Source: Flexistipes sinusarabici DSM 4947 (GTDB lineage Bacteria > Chrysiogenota > Deferribacteres > Deferribacterales > Flexistipitaceae). Taken from it: a DNA stretch of 64,000 bases. The position numbers and the translations under genes are program-made. Below are positions 45,468 through 54,014 of this stretch, piece after piece (position 1 is the stretch's first letter; every line of letters begins with the position of its first letter). The notes beneath the pieces are model-generated. The model was given only the letters and a program-made list of their open reading frames with translations. It had not been told where the DNA came from and made no database searches. The stretch spans positions 1,178,001 to 1,242,000 of the forward strand of contig NC_015672.1 of the NCBI RefSeq assembly GCF_000218625.1. Direction: 5' to 3'.

Positions 45468-46313
45468 ATGAAAAATTATAAGTTTCTTATTGCTTTGATA
45501 ATATCGATACTACTTCATTCCTTCTTATTGAAATATTTGAAAATAGATACCGATAATATTAGTAAAGATAAACCTATGATTGTCGATATAATTAAACCGC
45601 CAAAAAAAGAAACTCCTGAAAAACCAGAGAAAAAGCCGGATATTCTCAGCGACAAAAATCTTAATCTGAAAAAGAAAACGGACAGCAAAAAAGAGGAGCC
45701 AGTAATCCCGGATCGCAAACCCCAGCATAAGCCTAAGCTTAAGCCTCAACCTCAACCTCAACCTAAGACTGAACCTAAGCCCGAGACCGCTGTAAACAAA
45801 AAGGGATCGGCAATAACTTCAAAAGATGCTGAAGCTCAACCTCAACATGATATGCAAGAGAAACGTCAAGCAGAAAAAAGTGATAAGACAAAACTTTCCA
45901 AAAAACAGATGGAAAATATTTTTAACCCATCAGAGATAATTCAGGATTACGCTGAAGGGGAGAAGAAACAGAAGAAGGGGGAGGATTCTGTTAATTTTAA
46001 TTCCATGGAAAACAAATATGCGTCATACTTTTATAAATTCAGGAGAAGTCTCTATCAGGTATGGACTTATCCCAGAAACTCCATTATGAATAATGAGCAG
46101 GGCAGAGTAAGAATACAATTCAGCATTCAAAAAGATGGCAGTATTACAAATATCAGGGTTGTTAGCAGCAGCGGATACCCCGACCTTGACAGGGCAGCTG
46201 TTGACGCGTTGAAGAATATGGGAAAAGTACCTTTTGAAAATTCATTTGACATTAATGTACTTCATGTGGACGGTTATTTTTATTACCGCTTAGGAGGCAG
46301 GTTCATTAACTGA
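45468..46313 (+). CDS. TonB-like energy-transducing protein
   Basis: 281 residues from ATG 45468. An N-terminal membrane helix (about 5-23), a long charged region with Pro-Lys/Pro-Gln repeats (KPKLKPQPQPQPKTEPKPE) spanning the periplasm, and a C-terminal TonB domain (about 195-281): YQVWTYPRNSIMNNEQGRVRI, KDGSITNIRVVSSSGYPDLDRAAVDALK. Transmits proton-motive force to outer membrane receptors. No ExbB/ExbD is adjacent, so it must use ones encoded elsewhere. The hexameric CCTCAA-type coding repeat that makes the Pro-rich region is at about 45745-45770. ATG overlap with the archease gene. Confidence 0.85.
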   Translation: MKNYKFLIALIISILLHSFLLKYLKIDTDNISKDKPMIVDIIKPPKKETPEKPEKKPDILSDKNLNLKKKTDSKKEEPVIPDRKPQHKPKLKPQPQPQPKTEPKPETAVNKKGSAITSKDAEAQPQHDMQEKRQAEKSDKTKLSKKQMENIFNPSEIIQDYAEGEKKQKKGEDSVNFNSMENKYASYFYKFRRSLYQVWTYPRNSIMNNEQGRVRIQFSIQKDGSITNIRVVSSSGYPDLDRAAVDALKNMGKVPFENSFDINVLHVDGYFYYRLGGRFIN

Positions 46314-46714
46314 TGAATGATTATGAAATAATTGATACCACAGCAGACACTGGCGTCAATGCCAAAGGCTCGGATTTAACCGATTTGTGCAGAAACCTGT
46401 TGAGAGGTTTTTACTGCATAGCTTTTGATAAAAAAGCGTATGTGTTTAATCAAGTCGAGTACAGCAACTTGAAGACACTTACTTTTGAAAATCCGGAAGA
46501 TTTGATATTTTCACTTTTGAATGAGGCTGTTTATCTGCTTTACACCAAGAATTCATTAATATACCCCGTCAGTATATCCGGAAATGAAGTAAAATATTCA
46601 ATATTTAAAAATACAGAATATATAGAAACTGAGATAAAAGCTGCAACAAAACATAAACTGAGCGTTAAAAAAACCGGTGAAAATTTTGAAGCCGTCGTGA
46701 TACTCGACTTATAA
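46313..46714 (+). CDS. Archease-family protein
   Basis: 133 residues. Archease features: DTTADTGVNAKGSDLTDLCRNLLRGFYCIAFD at the N-terminus (the DHTAD motif reads DTTAD), a middle LIFSLLNEAVYLLYTKNS helix and the C-terminal TEIKAATKHKLSVKKTGENFEAVVILDL. Archease helps the RNA ligase RtcB turn over; it binds a metal through the conserved acidic residues. No rtcB lies nearby. It overlaps the TonB gene by one base. Confidence 0.8.
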   Translation: MNDYEIIDTTADTGVNAKGSDLTDLCRNLLRGFYCIAFDKKAYVFNQVEYSNLKTLTFENPEDLIFSLLNEAVYLLYTKNSLIYPVSISGNEVKYSIFKNTEYIETEIKAATKHKLSVKKTGENFEAVVILDL

Positions 46715-46727
46715 GGAGGATGTTCGG

Positions 46728-47234
46728 ATGGAAAAAAGAGAAGTGGTTATTCAGGAATTTCGTGAATTCTGCAAAAGTAACAGCAAAAAAAATTACAGAG
46801 GCGGGAGTTTCAGACCTTTCAAATATTATAAACATAAGGATGGGGCAAATGAGCCGGTCTATTTTATCGGAGGTCCTGGGTTGTCTGTAGCTTTCTTTAC
46901 AACGCTCGTCGTAGCGCTTGCATTCGTACTGCTGTCTGGTTCGTTTAGTTTTTGGTACTGGCTGCTTTTTTTTATTATTGTGATTCCGGGGCTAAGAATT
47001 GCAATGAAAATAGACAAAGCAAATCAGATAAGGAGCATGGTTGCCTCACTTGGAGAACATGCTATAACCCTTATTGAACAATCCGAAAACTCAGAAACAA
47101 AAGAAGAAGAACTGAAGATGCTTGAAAAAAGCAGGGAGTTTCTGCAGGAAGCTCTAAAGTGGGTACATGAGCCTATGTTTGAAAAACAGTTGGAAAATCT
47201 GGAGGTTTATATAAAAGAAAAAGCCCCTGAATAG
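46728..47234 (+). CDS. Small membrane protein, unknown function
   Basis: 168 residues with two adjacent membrane helices at about 49-65 and 69-85 (VAFFTTLVVALAFVLL and YWLLFFIIVIPGLRIA), a basic N-terminus and a helical cytoplasmic tail rich in Glu/Lys. I do not recognise a family. AAGGAGG precedes the ATG and the stop codon is inside the downstream terminator, marking the end of the tonB-archease unit. Confidence 0.6.
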   Translation: MEKREVVIQEFREFCKSNSKKNYRGGSFRPFKYYKHKDGANEPVYFIGGPGLSVAFFTTLVVALAFVLLSGSFSFWYWLLFFIIVIPGLRIAMKIDKANQIRSMVASLGEHAITLIEQSENSETKEEELKMLEKSREFLQEALKWVHEPMFEKQLENLEVYIKEKAPE

Positions 47235-47242
47235 GGGCTTTT
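47219..47242 (+). terminator. Intrinsic terminator after the small membrane protein
   Basis: AAAAGCCCCT (47219-47228), GAAT loop, AGGGGCTTTT (47233-47242). The TAG stop (47232-47234) lies in the loop. It also works in the opposite direction for the cytochrome gene, because the stem is symmetric with A/T-rich sides. Confidence 0.8.
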
Positions 47243-47257
47243 ATGTTCATTTTTTAA

Positions 47258-47605
47258 TTATTTGTGACATTTGTTGCAGGATTTGCCCTGAGGCACGTTT
47301 TCCTCTGTGTGGCATGCCCAGCAGAAATTTTTATGTACAGGGTTCATAATACCGCTTACCTTTCCAACTTCAAGTTTTTCACCTGTTTTTATGTTTTTCA
47401 AAGCCATACCACCGTCGGGACTCATATGGCATTCAGTACACTCATTTTTTGTCTGGTGAAAAGCATGGGGAAATTCAACAACCTTTTTTGTTGGGTTTGG
47501 CACATTAAAAACTTCCGTCATTTTGATTGTCTCTGGTCCTTTTTGAGCTGCATAAGCTATAACAGCAAAAATCATGATTGACATTATCACAAAAAGCTTC
47601 TTCAT
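47258..47605 (-). CDS. Periplasmic triheme cytochrome c (c7-like)
   Basis: 115 residues: signal peptide (MKKLFVIMSIMIFAVIAYA) and three CxxCH motifs (CTECH, CWACH, CNKCH) plus extra histidines such as HAFHQ and HKNF for bis-His coordination. This matches class III c7 cytochromes like PpcA, which carry electrons in the periplasm of iron- and sulfur-reducing bacteria. Mature length about 96 is slightly longer than PpcA. The promoter overlaps a Fur-box-like sequence and an insertion sequence lies 14 bases beyond its -35. Confidence 0.88.
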   Translation of the reverse strand: MKKLFVIMSIMIFAVIAYAAQKGPETIKMTEVFNVPNPTKKVVEFPHAFHQTKNECTECHMSPDGGMALKNIKTGEKLEVGKVSGIMNPVHKNFCWACHTEENVPQGKSCNKCHK

Positions 47606-47631
47606 TAATTCCTCCTTGTAAATTTTATGAG

Positions 47632-47660
47632 AATTTAATAAAAATAATTATCAATGTCAA
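47632..47660 (-). promoter_or_regulatory. Promoter of the triheme cytochrome with Fur-box-like site
   Basis: TTGACA (47660-47655), 17 bases, TAAATT (47637-47632) on the minus strand. TGATAATTATTTTTA (47653-47639) matches the Fur 7-1-7 consensus TGATAATnATTATCA at all but two positions and lies in the spacer. Iron control is plausible; A/T bias weakens the case. Confidence 0.5.
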
Positions 47661-47668
47661 GCTGGAAA

Positions 47669-49297
47669 TTTGACTTTAATTTTGCATTAGAAAATAACAA
47701 ACTCCGATTTTGATATTTTTCCTGTTGTTTTTAAAATACAAGAAAAGATTTTCCAAATATTACTTCATTCATACTTTACTAAAGCATAAATTTTCTCCAT
47801 TTACACCGTTTTTAGACACAGCAATACTGCCTATTGCCTGAATTGTCCACAAAGTTAACATAAGTAAAGAAAAAAGGTCACAACGTTAAACATTCTGTCC
47901 TCCACTGTTCCATTTTTTTGAACATATCCACACTGCAGCACAACTTCAGTTTATTACCGCCGTGGGACACAAGTTTCCCCGCTATAGATATGACCTGATA
48001 ACGTATACTACCCATCTCTTTATTTTTATAGACACCTCCCATTATGATTCGTTTGAGGTACATAATCAGATTATATGCCAGTATTCCTGTCTTAAACCAT
48101 AAGCCGTTACCCGCAAGATTACCCGAAGGAAAGCTTTTTAAATTAAAACCATACTTTGCTTCTTTTATATTGTATTCACAAACACCGCGCAAATTATAAA
48201 AATGTACCACCTTTTCTGCATCCAGTTTTGAATTAGTTGCAATAACACGATATTCATATTTATCACCAAGAAGCTCCGGAACTGTGGGGTTGTCTGACTC
48301 AATTTTCTTACGAACAACTATTATACGGAAACTCTCCTTAGTGTTTTCCATACAGTGAATAAACTCTGCTATTTCCTCATTATCGCTTTCATCTCCATAC
48401 CTATTTCTATATCTTTTCCATGAATCAGATGGTATATGATTTATTCCTTTACGAACTGAACTATCAAGGTCACCTCCTATAAAAAACGTTAAATCGTTAT
48501 CAAAACAGTAATTCAATACTTTAGATTGGTAACCGGCAGAATCATTACGAACATTGGATACTTCTATACCACAAGATTCAAGATATTTATGGACTCTCTG
48601 AAGCTGTTCAAGTATGCCAACCTGGGCACTTACATTGCCTTCCCGAAATTCCTCGTCTATACAATAACCGCTCTCTCCTATAAAACACGTCATAGAACTG
48701 TATGCTTTAAATTTCTTATAACAATACTTGGCATCCCTTTTATACACCTTTGCATAAGTGGCGTCCTGATCCAGAGTAACTGAAAATAAATTTTCTCTTT
48801 TTAAAGCATCTTTCACTATTTTATAGTTGAGACTGCCCAGTTTGCTGATTGTTTTATTAACTGCTACTTCATCCAACATGCTTTCTGTTTTTGAAAAATA
48901 CCTACTGATGCTGGAACTATCCGGGATATCTTCAATACCGCTGATATAGCTTAAAACCTTATCAAAAGAAAGTTTGTCGATATCACTGAAACTCCTGCCA
49001 CCGCATATCATCGATAGAATAACAGGAATTATTTTAGAAGATGGCGGTTTGCCTCTGTTAGAGCCTGGATGATCAAGTTCTTTATCAAGGAAATCTCGGA
49101 TGCCCATCTTATCTAACAGTGGGATTAACAAAGATATTCCACCAAATGGGGTAATTTTATCATTGCTTCTTTCTAATTTGTAGTTTAGTTTGCTCATTGT
49201 AAGTCACCTTTTTGGTTGTGGTTTTTGTTTTCTTAAAACCTTAATCTACAACATCTTAAAGGTGGCTTGCAACTCCTAATGCAATCTTAAAGTTTGA
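47669..49297. mobile_element. IS1380-type insertion sequence with TTTGA target duplication
   Basis: The 1619-bp element spans 47674-49292. Ends: CTTTAATTTTGCATTAG at 47674-47690 against CTTTAAGATTGCATTAG (reverse complement of 49276-49292), 15 of 17 identical. TTTGA flanks it on both sides (47669-47673 and 49293-49297), a 5-bp target duplication. The single internal gene is a full-length transposase, so the copy may be active. Confidence 0.85.
47878..49197 (-). CDS. IS1380-type DDE transposase
   Basis: 439 residues with the family pattern: VTLDQDATYAKVYKRDAKYCYKKFKAY for the first acidic residue, EFREGNVSAQ, RNDSAGYQSKVL with another catalytic aspartate, IGGDLDSS and the C-terminal NLRGVCEYNIKEAKYGFNL with the glutamate. 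An intact gene at normal length, sitting centrally within the terminal repeats. No sign of frameshift. Confidence 0.85.
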   Translation of the reverse strand: MSKLNYKLERSNDKITPFGGISLLIPLLDKMGIRDFLDKELDHPGSNRGKPPSSKIIPVILSMICGGRSFSDIDKLSFDKVLSYISGIEDIPDSSSISRYFSKTESMLDEVAVNKTISKLGSLNYKIVKDALKRENLFSVTLDQDATYAKVYKRDAKYCYKKFKAYSSMTCFIGESGYCIDEEFREGNVSAQVGILEQLQRVHKYLESCGIEVSNVRNDSAGYQSKVLNYCFDNDLTFFIGGDLDSSVRKGINHIPSDSWKRYRNRYGDESDNEEIAEFIHCMENTKESFRIIVVRKKIESDNPTVPELLGDKYEYRVIATNSKLDAEKVVHFYNLRGVCEYNIKEAKYGFNLKSFPSGNLAGNGLWFKTGILAYNLIMYLKRIIMGGVYKNKEMGSIRYQVISIAGKLVSHGGNKLKLCCSVDMFKKMEQWRTECLTL

Positions 49298-49310
49298 TAA
49301 AGCAACAATT

Positions 49311-50625
49311 TTTCTGTAAATTCATGTAGCACCGGCCGAAGGCCGGTAAATATGTGGAACACATTATTTCTCCAAATTAATATAGACCCTATTTGTTTCC
49401 CATTCATCACTAATCTCAGCGACAATAGCTGTAACAAGCCTCAGTAAAGATTCTGTATTTGGAAAAATGGTAGCTGTCCTTGTTCTTCTTTTTATTTCAC
49501 GGTTTAACCTCTCTACTCCGTTTGTTGTCCTAAGACGCCTTCTGTGAGAAACAGGAAAATTAAAAACCGTTAATCCCTCAGGAATATTTTCCTCAGCCCA
49601 ATTACATAGTTTGGAAGCTGAATTTTTGTATTTTGCAACCAAACTGTTTAATTTTTCCCTGGCTTCTTCGCCGTCCTCTGCATTGAATATGCTGCGGATA
49701 TCCCTGGCCGCTTCCTCTCTCATTCCTATTCTAGGTACATATGCCTGTGCATTACGCTGTAAATGACACTGGCATCTCTGCCACGGTATACTTGGCATTT
49801 GAGCCTTCCTGGCAGCATTTAACCCAGCATGGTCGTCACTGATAATTAATTTAACTCCATGCAAACCTCTCTTTTGCAAAGATTTAAGAAATTCACGCCA
49901 GTGTACTTCTGCTTCTGATAAAGATACGCTGGTACCCAGTACTGTCCTTTTACCGTCAGAACGTACACCCATGGCTATAAAAACAGCTACATCTATAACA
50001 GAACCTGAATACCTCACTTTCTCATAACGGGCATCAAGATACAAATATGGAATCTCTCCAATAGAACGGTTACGCCAAGACTCCAGTTCCTCGTCCAATA
50101 ACTTGGCTGCTCGGGAAACCTCTGTACTGGTTACTTCGCAACCGCATAATTGTTCCGTTATATTGGCTACCTTACGTGTCGATACTCCTTTTACATACAT
50201 CTCGGCAACTGCAAGCTTCAAAGCTCGCTCACTGCGAAGGCCTTTTTCCAATGCACTTGGATAAAAGCTTTCTCCCTCAGGTAAATTACGCACCTGCGGA
50301 ACATGAAGGGACAATTCGCCCAAACGAGTCCTTACGCGTTTGTCCTTATAGCCGTTAGAATAACCCACACGATCTGTTTGTTGTCCGTTCGAATGGTTCT
50401 GCATTCAAATATTTGGAACGCTCAATTCGCATCGCTTCATTAAGAAGTATTTCGATTACTTGTCCCATACCTTCAAATCCATTGGAATTTAACTCTTCCA
50501 ATACCTCAGAAATTATTTTACTATCTTTCTCATAGTGGGGCATATGCTCTTCCTCCTTATTTGATAGCCGAATCAATTTGGAGAAATCATATGCCCTGCT
50601 TGCATAAAATGCAAATTTACAGAAA
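49311..50625. mobile_element. IS256-type insertion sequence, frameshifted
   Basis: TTTCTGTAAATT (49311-49322) is the inverse of AATTTACAGAAA (50614-50625), a 12-bp terminal match. Each end continues into a small hairpin: ACCGGCC-GAA-GGCCGGT at 49331-49347 and TTGCAT-TTT-ATGCAA-type on the right. Size 1315 bp is typical. I see no target duplication. It lies 13 bases beyond the IS1380 duplication, upstream of priA. Confidence 0.65.
49364..50543 (-). pseudogene. IS256/mutator-type transposase, split by a one-base insertion
   Basis: Two frames join. The first part starts at ATG 50543 (MPHYEKDSKIISEVLEELN; AGGAGG upstream) and ends shortly after ERSKYLNAEPFERTTNRSC. The second resumes as DRVGYSNGYKDKRVRTRLGELSLHVPQVRN and runs to 49364 with catalytic DARYEKVR, DDHAGLNAAR and the C-terminal NGVERLNREIKRRTR. 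One extra A in ACAACAAACAG (about 50375-50383) shifts the frame; removing it gives an ordinary transposase of about 390 residues. IS256 elements do not normally need frameshifting, so I call it disrupted; slippage or a sequencing error is possible. Confidence 0.75.
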
Positions 50626-50684
50626 GAATGGTACACTATTGGAAATTTTAGAACACTATTTTTATTTATAAGGATAAAAAAAGT

Positions 50685-52646
50685 ATGTCTCTCAACTATT
50701 ACGATTTAATACTGCCTGTAGTTCCAAAAGGCACCTTTACTTACACCTCTGAACATGACATCCCTGTCGGTTCAAGGGTAAAGGTTTTCTTCGGCAGCCG
50801 CATTGAACATGGCATTGTAAAGGGGAAAGCCGACAAAATTCATCCGGATATCAGCTACAAAAATATCAACGAAGTCCTGGATGATAAGCCGGTATTTCCC
50901 GAAAAATATCTGACAATGTTCAACAAGATGTCAAATTATTATCAAACGCCGTTAGGAATTGCCATGAGGGGTGTTTTAGCAAAATCCATTCTCAGTTCAG
51001 AGAGACTGGATGTGGACTGTGATATTTCCGATAAGAGTATACTGCTGAGCCTTAGCAATGATCAGCACTCTGTTTATGCTTCCCTTACCAAAATAATTGA
51101 TAGCGGTTTTTCGGCTAATCTGTTGCATGGAATAACAGGCAGCGGTAAAACAGAAATATACATAGAGCTTGTTAAAGAGTGTATTAAAAAAGGGAAACAG
51201 GTTATATATATTGTTCCCGAAATTTCACTCACGCCGCAAATTGTCCAACGCTTATCGGAAAGACTGGGTTTTTCAGTGCCCGTTTATCACTCAAAATTAT
51301 CACCCAAACGAAAACAAAAGGTTTTCTGGGGATTTAATTCCGGCTGTTATCCGCTTGTCATCGGTGCCAGGAGCGCACTTTTCATACCTTCTGACAACAT
51401 CGGCCTTATTATAGTGGATGAAGAACATGAAAGCAGTTTCAAGCAGGAGGAATCACCTTCTTACCAACTAAGGGATATGGCTGTAATGTACGCGGATATA
51501 CTCAATGTCCCGGTTGTACTGGGAAGTGCAACCCCAAGTGTGGAGTCTTATTTCAATGCATTAAACGGTAAATACAGATATCTTGAACTCAACAAACGGT
51601 TCAATGAAAAACAATTACCGGAGATCAAAATTATTGATTTAAAAACCAGCGACATCATCGACAATTTGTTATCGGTAAAACTTTATGATAAAATTTTTGA
51701 AAAAATTAAACAGAATGAACAGGTTCTGCTTCTTCTCAACAAAAAGGGTTACTCAAAACATTTGATATGCAAAAAATGCGGGACAACCCTTCAGTGTCTG
51801 AACTGCTCTATAGCGCTGACGTATTACAAAAAAGGTGATTATGCAAAATGCTCTTATTGCGGGGAAATATATAAATTTTTCAAATGCAGTGAGTGCGGAG
51901 AAAATGATTTTCTTGATTTTGGACATGGTACGGAAAAGGCCGTTGAAATACTGAGAGAACTGTTTGGCGACACTGTAATAAAACTCGATACGGATAGTGT
52001 GACATCTCACAAGAAAATGCAAAGTATTCTGAATGATTTTTACTCCGGCAAATATAATATTATGGTTGGTACACAGCTGATTGCCAAAGGTTTTAATTTT
52101 CCGGAAGTAACTCTTGTCGGCGTTCTGAACATTGACAACCTTTTGTCTCTGCCTGATTTCAGAGCCAATGAAAGAGCATACCAGCTGCTAATGCAGGTGG
52201 CCGGCAGGGCAGGGCGTTTTATTAAGAAAGGGGAAGTGTTTATTCAAACCTATAATCCTGAAATGCCTGTTTTTCAGCTGTTAAACAGCGATTCGGAAAA
52301 ATTTTATATGGAAGAGCTTAGCAGACGCAAAGAACATGATTACCCCCCTTTCATGCGAATGGTACGTATAATTATATCCGACACAAAAGAAGACAGAGCT
52401 AAGAAAACGATGGAAACTATTTCTGAGAAAATTAATGAAGCAAAATCTTCAGAAACTAAAACACTGGGGCCGTCTCCGGCTCCAATATTTAAAATAAAAA
52501 ACAGATACAGATATTCTTTTATTATTAAAACGCCGAACGTGTCAAGAATTCAGGTCTTAGGTAGAATTGCCCGGGAAAATTTTGAAGTGCTGAAGAAAGG
52601 AAATATGCAGCTTAAACTCGATGTCGATCCATATTTTTTTATGTAA
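50685..52646 (+). CDS. priA: Primosomal protein N' (PriA helicase)
   Basis: Restarts replication at collapsed forks. 653 residues, a little shorter than Escherichia coli PriA: N-terminal DNA-binding part (YDLILPVVPKGTFTYTSEHDIPVGSRVKVFFG), Walker A HGITGSGKTEIYIELV, IIVDEEHESSFKQEESPSY, zinc region CKKCGTTLQCLNCS...CSYCGEIYKFFKCSECG, and motifs MVGTQLIAKGFNFPEVTLV and QVAGRAGRF. The upstream DNA is IS-derived, so its promoter may have been replaced by IS insertion. Confidence 0.95.
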   Translation: MSLNYYDLILPVVPKGTFTYTSEHDIPVGSRVKVFFGSRIEHGIVKGKADKIHPDISYKNINEVLDDKPVFPEKYLTMFNKMSNYYQTPLGIAMRGVLAKSILSSERLDVDCDISDKSILLSLSNDQHSVYASLTKIIDSGFSANLLHGITGSGKTEIYIELVKECIKKGKQVIYIVPEISLTPQIVQRLSERLGFSVPVYHSKLSPKRKQKVFWGFNSGCYPLVIGARSALFIPSDNIGLIIVDEEHESSFKQEESPSYQLRDMAVMYADILNVPVVLGSATPSVESYFNALNGKYRYLELNKRFNEKQLPEIKIIDLKTSDIIDNLLSVKLYDKIFEKIKQNEQVLLLLNKKGYSKHLICKKCGTTLQCLNCSIALTYYKKGDYAKCSYCGEIYKFFKCSECGENDFLDFGHGTEKAVEILRELFGDTVIKLDTDSVTSHKKMQSILNDFYSGKYNIMVGTQLIAKGFNFPEVTLVGVLNIDNLLSLPDFRANERAYQLLMQVAGRAGRFIKKGEVFIQTYNPEMPVFQLLNSDSEKFYMEELSRRKEHDYPPFMRMVRIIISDTKEDRAKKTMETISEKINEAKSSETKTLGPSPAPIFKIKNRYRYSFIIKTPNVSRIQVLGRIARENFEVLKKGNMQLKLDVDPYFFM

Positions 52647-52724
52647 TTCAATTTTCAAAACGACTGTGCACTTAACGCTTTAAGCGCTCAATCTTTGATT
52701 AAACAACGAGGAATAAAAACATTT

Positions 52725-52825
52725 AACGACCTCTAACAACCTCAAGTACATCCAAATACTTTTACCTTTACCTCTACCTATAATTTCTCCACCTCTCCAC
52801 TTTACAATCTCCCTGTCTTACCGAC
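52725..52825 (+). repeat. C-rich, G-poor tract with ACCTTTACCTCTACC words
   Basis: ACCTCTAACAACCTC, then ACCTTTACCTCTACC, then CTCCACCTCTCCAC, ending near CCCTGTCTTACC; almost no G on the plus strand for about 90 bases. It lies downstream of priA, which has no hairpin terminator, in a 348-base gap. The rest of the gap is A/T-rich and holds TTGACA at about 52834 without a good -10. Confidence 0.5.
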
Positions 52826-52994
52826 AATGAAAGTTGACAAATAAATTATATTGAAAAAACGTCTTTTTAATAGTAAAAAACAGGAAATTTGAAAAACATG
52901 TTTGTTTTGCCTTTATTTACTGATATTTTTAAGTTAAAAGATACATTATATTGTTTCATTTTCATATTTCAGATTAAATAAGCGGGGTAACTTT

Positions 52995-54014
52995 ATGGAA
53001 AACAACAGATTAATTTTGGATGTTTTGGAAGGAAAAGATGTGGAAAGAACACCTGTATGGCTCATGCGGCAGGCCGGAAGATATATGAGTGAATACAGAA
53101 AAATAAGAGAAAAAGTATCCTTTCTGGAGCTCTGTAAAACTCCTGAACTGGCATGTGAAGTTACGCTGCAGCCTTTGAAAGCTTTCAAACTTGATGCAGC
53201 AATCCTTTTTTCTGACATCCTTGTGCCGATTGAACCGATGGGTGTTGACCTTGAGTTTACACCGGCTCCGGTAATAGCTAATCCTGTAAGAAATCCTCAG
53301 GATGTTCAGCGTTTAAAACCCGTTGACCCGGAGGAAGAACTGCCGTTTGTCCTTGAAGCGGTGAGACTTATTAAGGATAATATAGAAGTGCCGCTTATAG
53401 GTTTTGCAGGGGCACCTTTTACTCTTGCATGTTATATGGTGGAAGGCAGCGGATCAAAGAACTTTCTGGAAATAAAAACACTCATGCACAAAAATCCCGA
53501 TGCCTTTTTTGAGCTTATGGAGAAAGTCACAGAAAGTACTTACAGGTATTTACAGGCACAGATTAATAACGGATGCAGCATAGTACAGGTTTTTGATACA
53601 TGGGCGGGAATTCTTTCTCCGTCAGACTATAAAACATTTGTCTATCCTTTTGTTGAGAAACTTGTAAATAAGCTGGAAAATGCTCATATTATTTATTTTG
53701 CAAAAGACAGTACTACATTTTATAAAGATATTAAGAAGCTTAATTGTGCAGGACTTGGAGTGGACTGGAAAATAGCTCTCAACGATGCGGCAGATCTTCT
53801 TGATAACAAATTTGTGCTGCAGGGAAATCTCGATCCGGCAGTTCTTTTTGCAGATCAGAAAACAATTGCAGATGAGATTGACAGAATTATCTCGGAGGCT
53901 AAAGATATAAAAGGACATATTTTTAATTTAGGCCACGGCATTCTGCCTAAAACCCCTGTTGAAAATGTCAAATTTATGGTGGATTACGTAAAGGAAAAGA
54001 CTGCCGATGCATGA
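52995..54014 (+). CDS. hemE: Uroporphyrinogen decarboxylase
   Basis: Decarboxylates uroporphyrinogen III to coproporphyrinogen III in haem synthesis. 339 residues with the signature TPVWLMRQAGRYMSEYRKIR (about 20-39), FSDILVPIEPMGVDL, GFAGAPFTLACYMVEG and FNLGHGILPKTPVENV. The catalytic aspartate is in FSDILV. It overlaps hemH by eight bases and starts a seven-gene run. Confidence 0.95.
   Translation: MENNRLILDVLEGKDVERTPVWLMRQAGRYMSEYRKIREKVSFLELCKTPELACEVTLQPLKAFKLDAAILFSDILVPIEPMGVDLEFTPAPVIANPVRNPQDVQRLKPVDPEEELPFVLEAVRLIKDNIEVPLIGFAGAPFTLACYMVEGSGSKNFLEIKTLMHKNPDAFFELMEKVTESTYRYLQAQINNGCSIVQVFDTWAGILSPSDYKTFVYPFVEKLVNKLENAHIIYFAKDSTTFYKDIKKLNCAGLGVDWKIALNDAADLLDNKFVLQGNLDPAVLFADQKTIADEIDRIISEAKDIKGHIFNLGHGILPKTPVENVKFMVDYVKEKTADA

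Noticed and set aside
45740-45775. CCTCAA tandem repeat as an intergenic-type low-complexity tract
   Set aside because: It is inside the TonB gene and encodes its Pro-Gln/Pro-Lys spacer, so it has a coding explanation.
49302-50635. Target duplication around the IS256-type element
   Set aside because: Flanks of the 12-bp ends do not match over 8-9 bases on either side.
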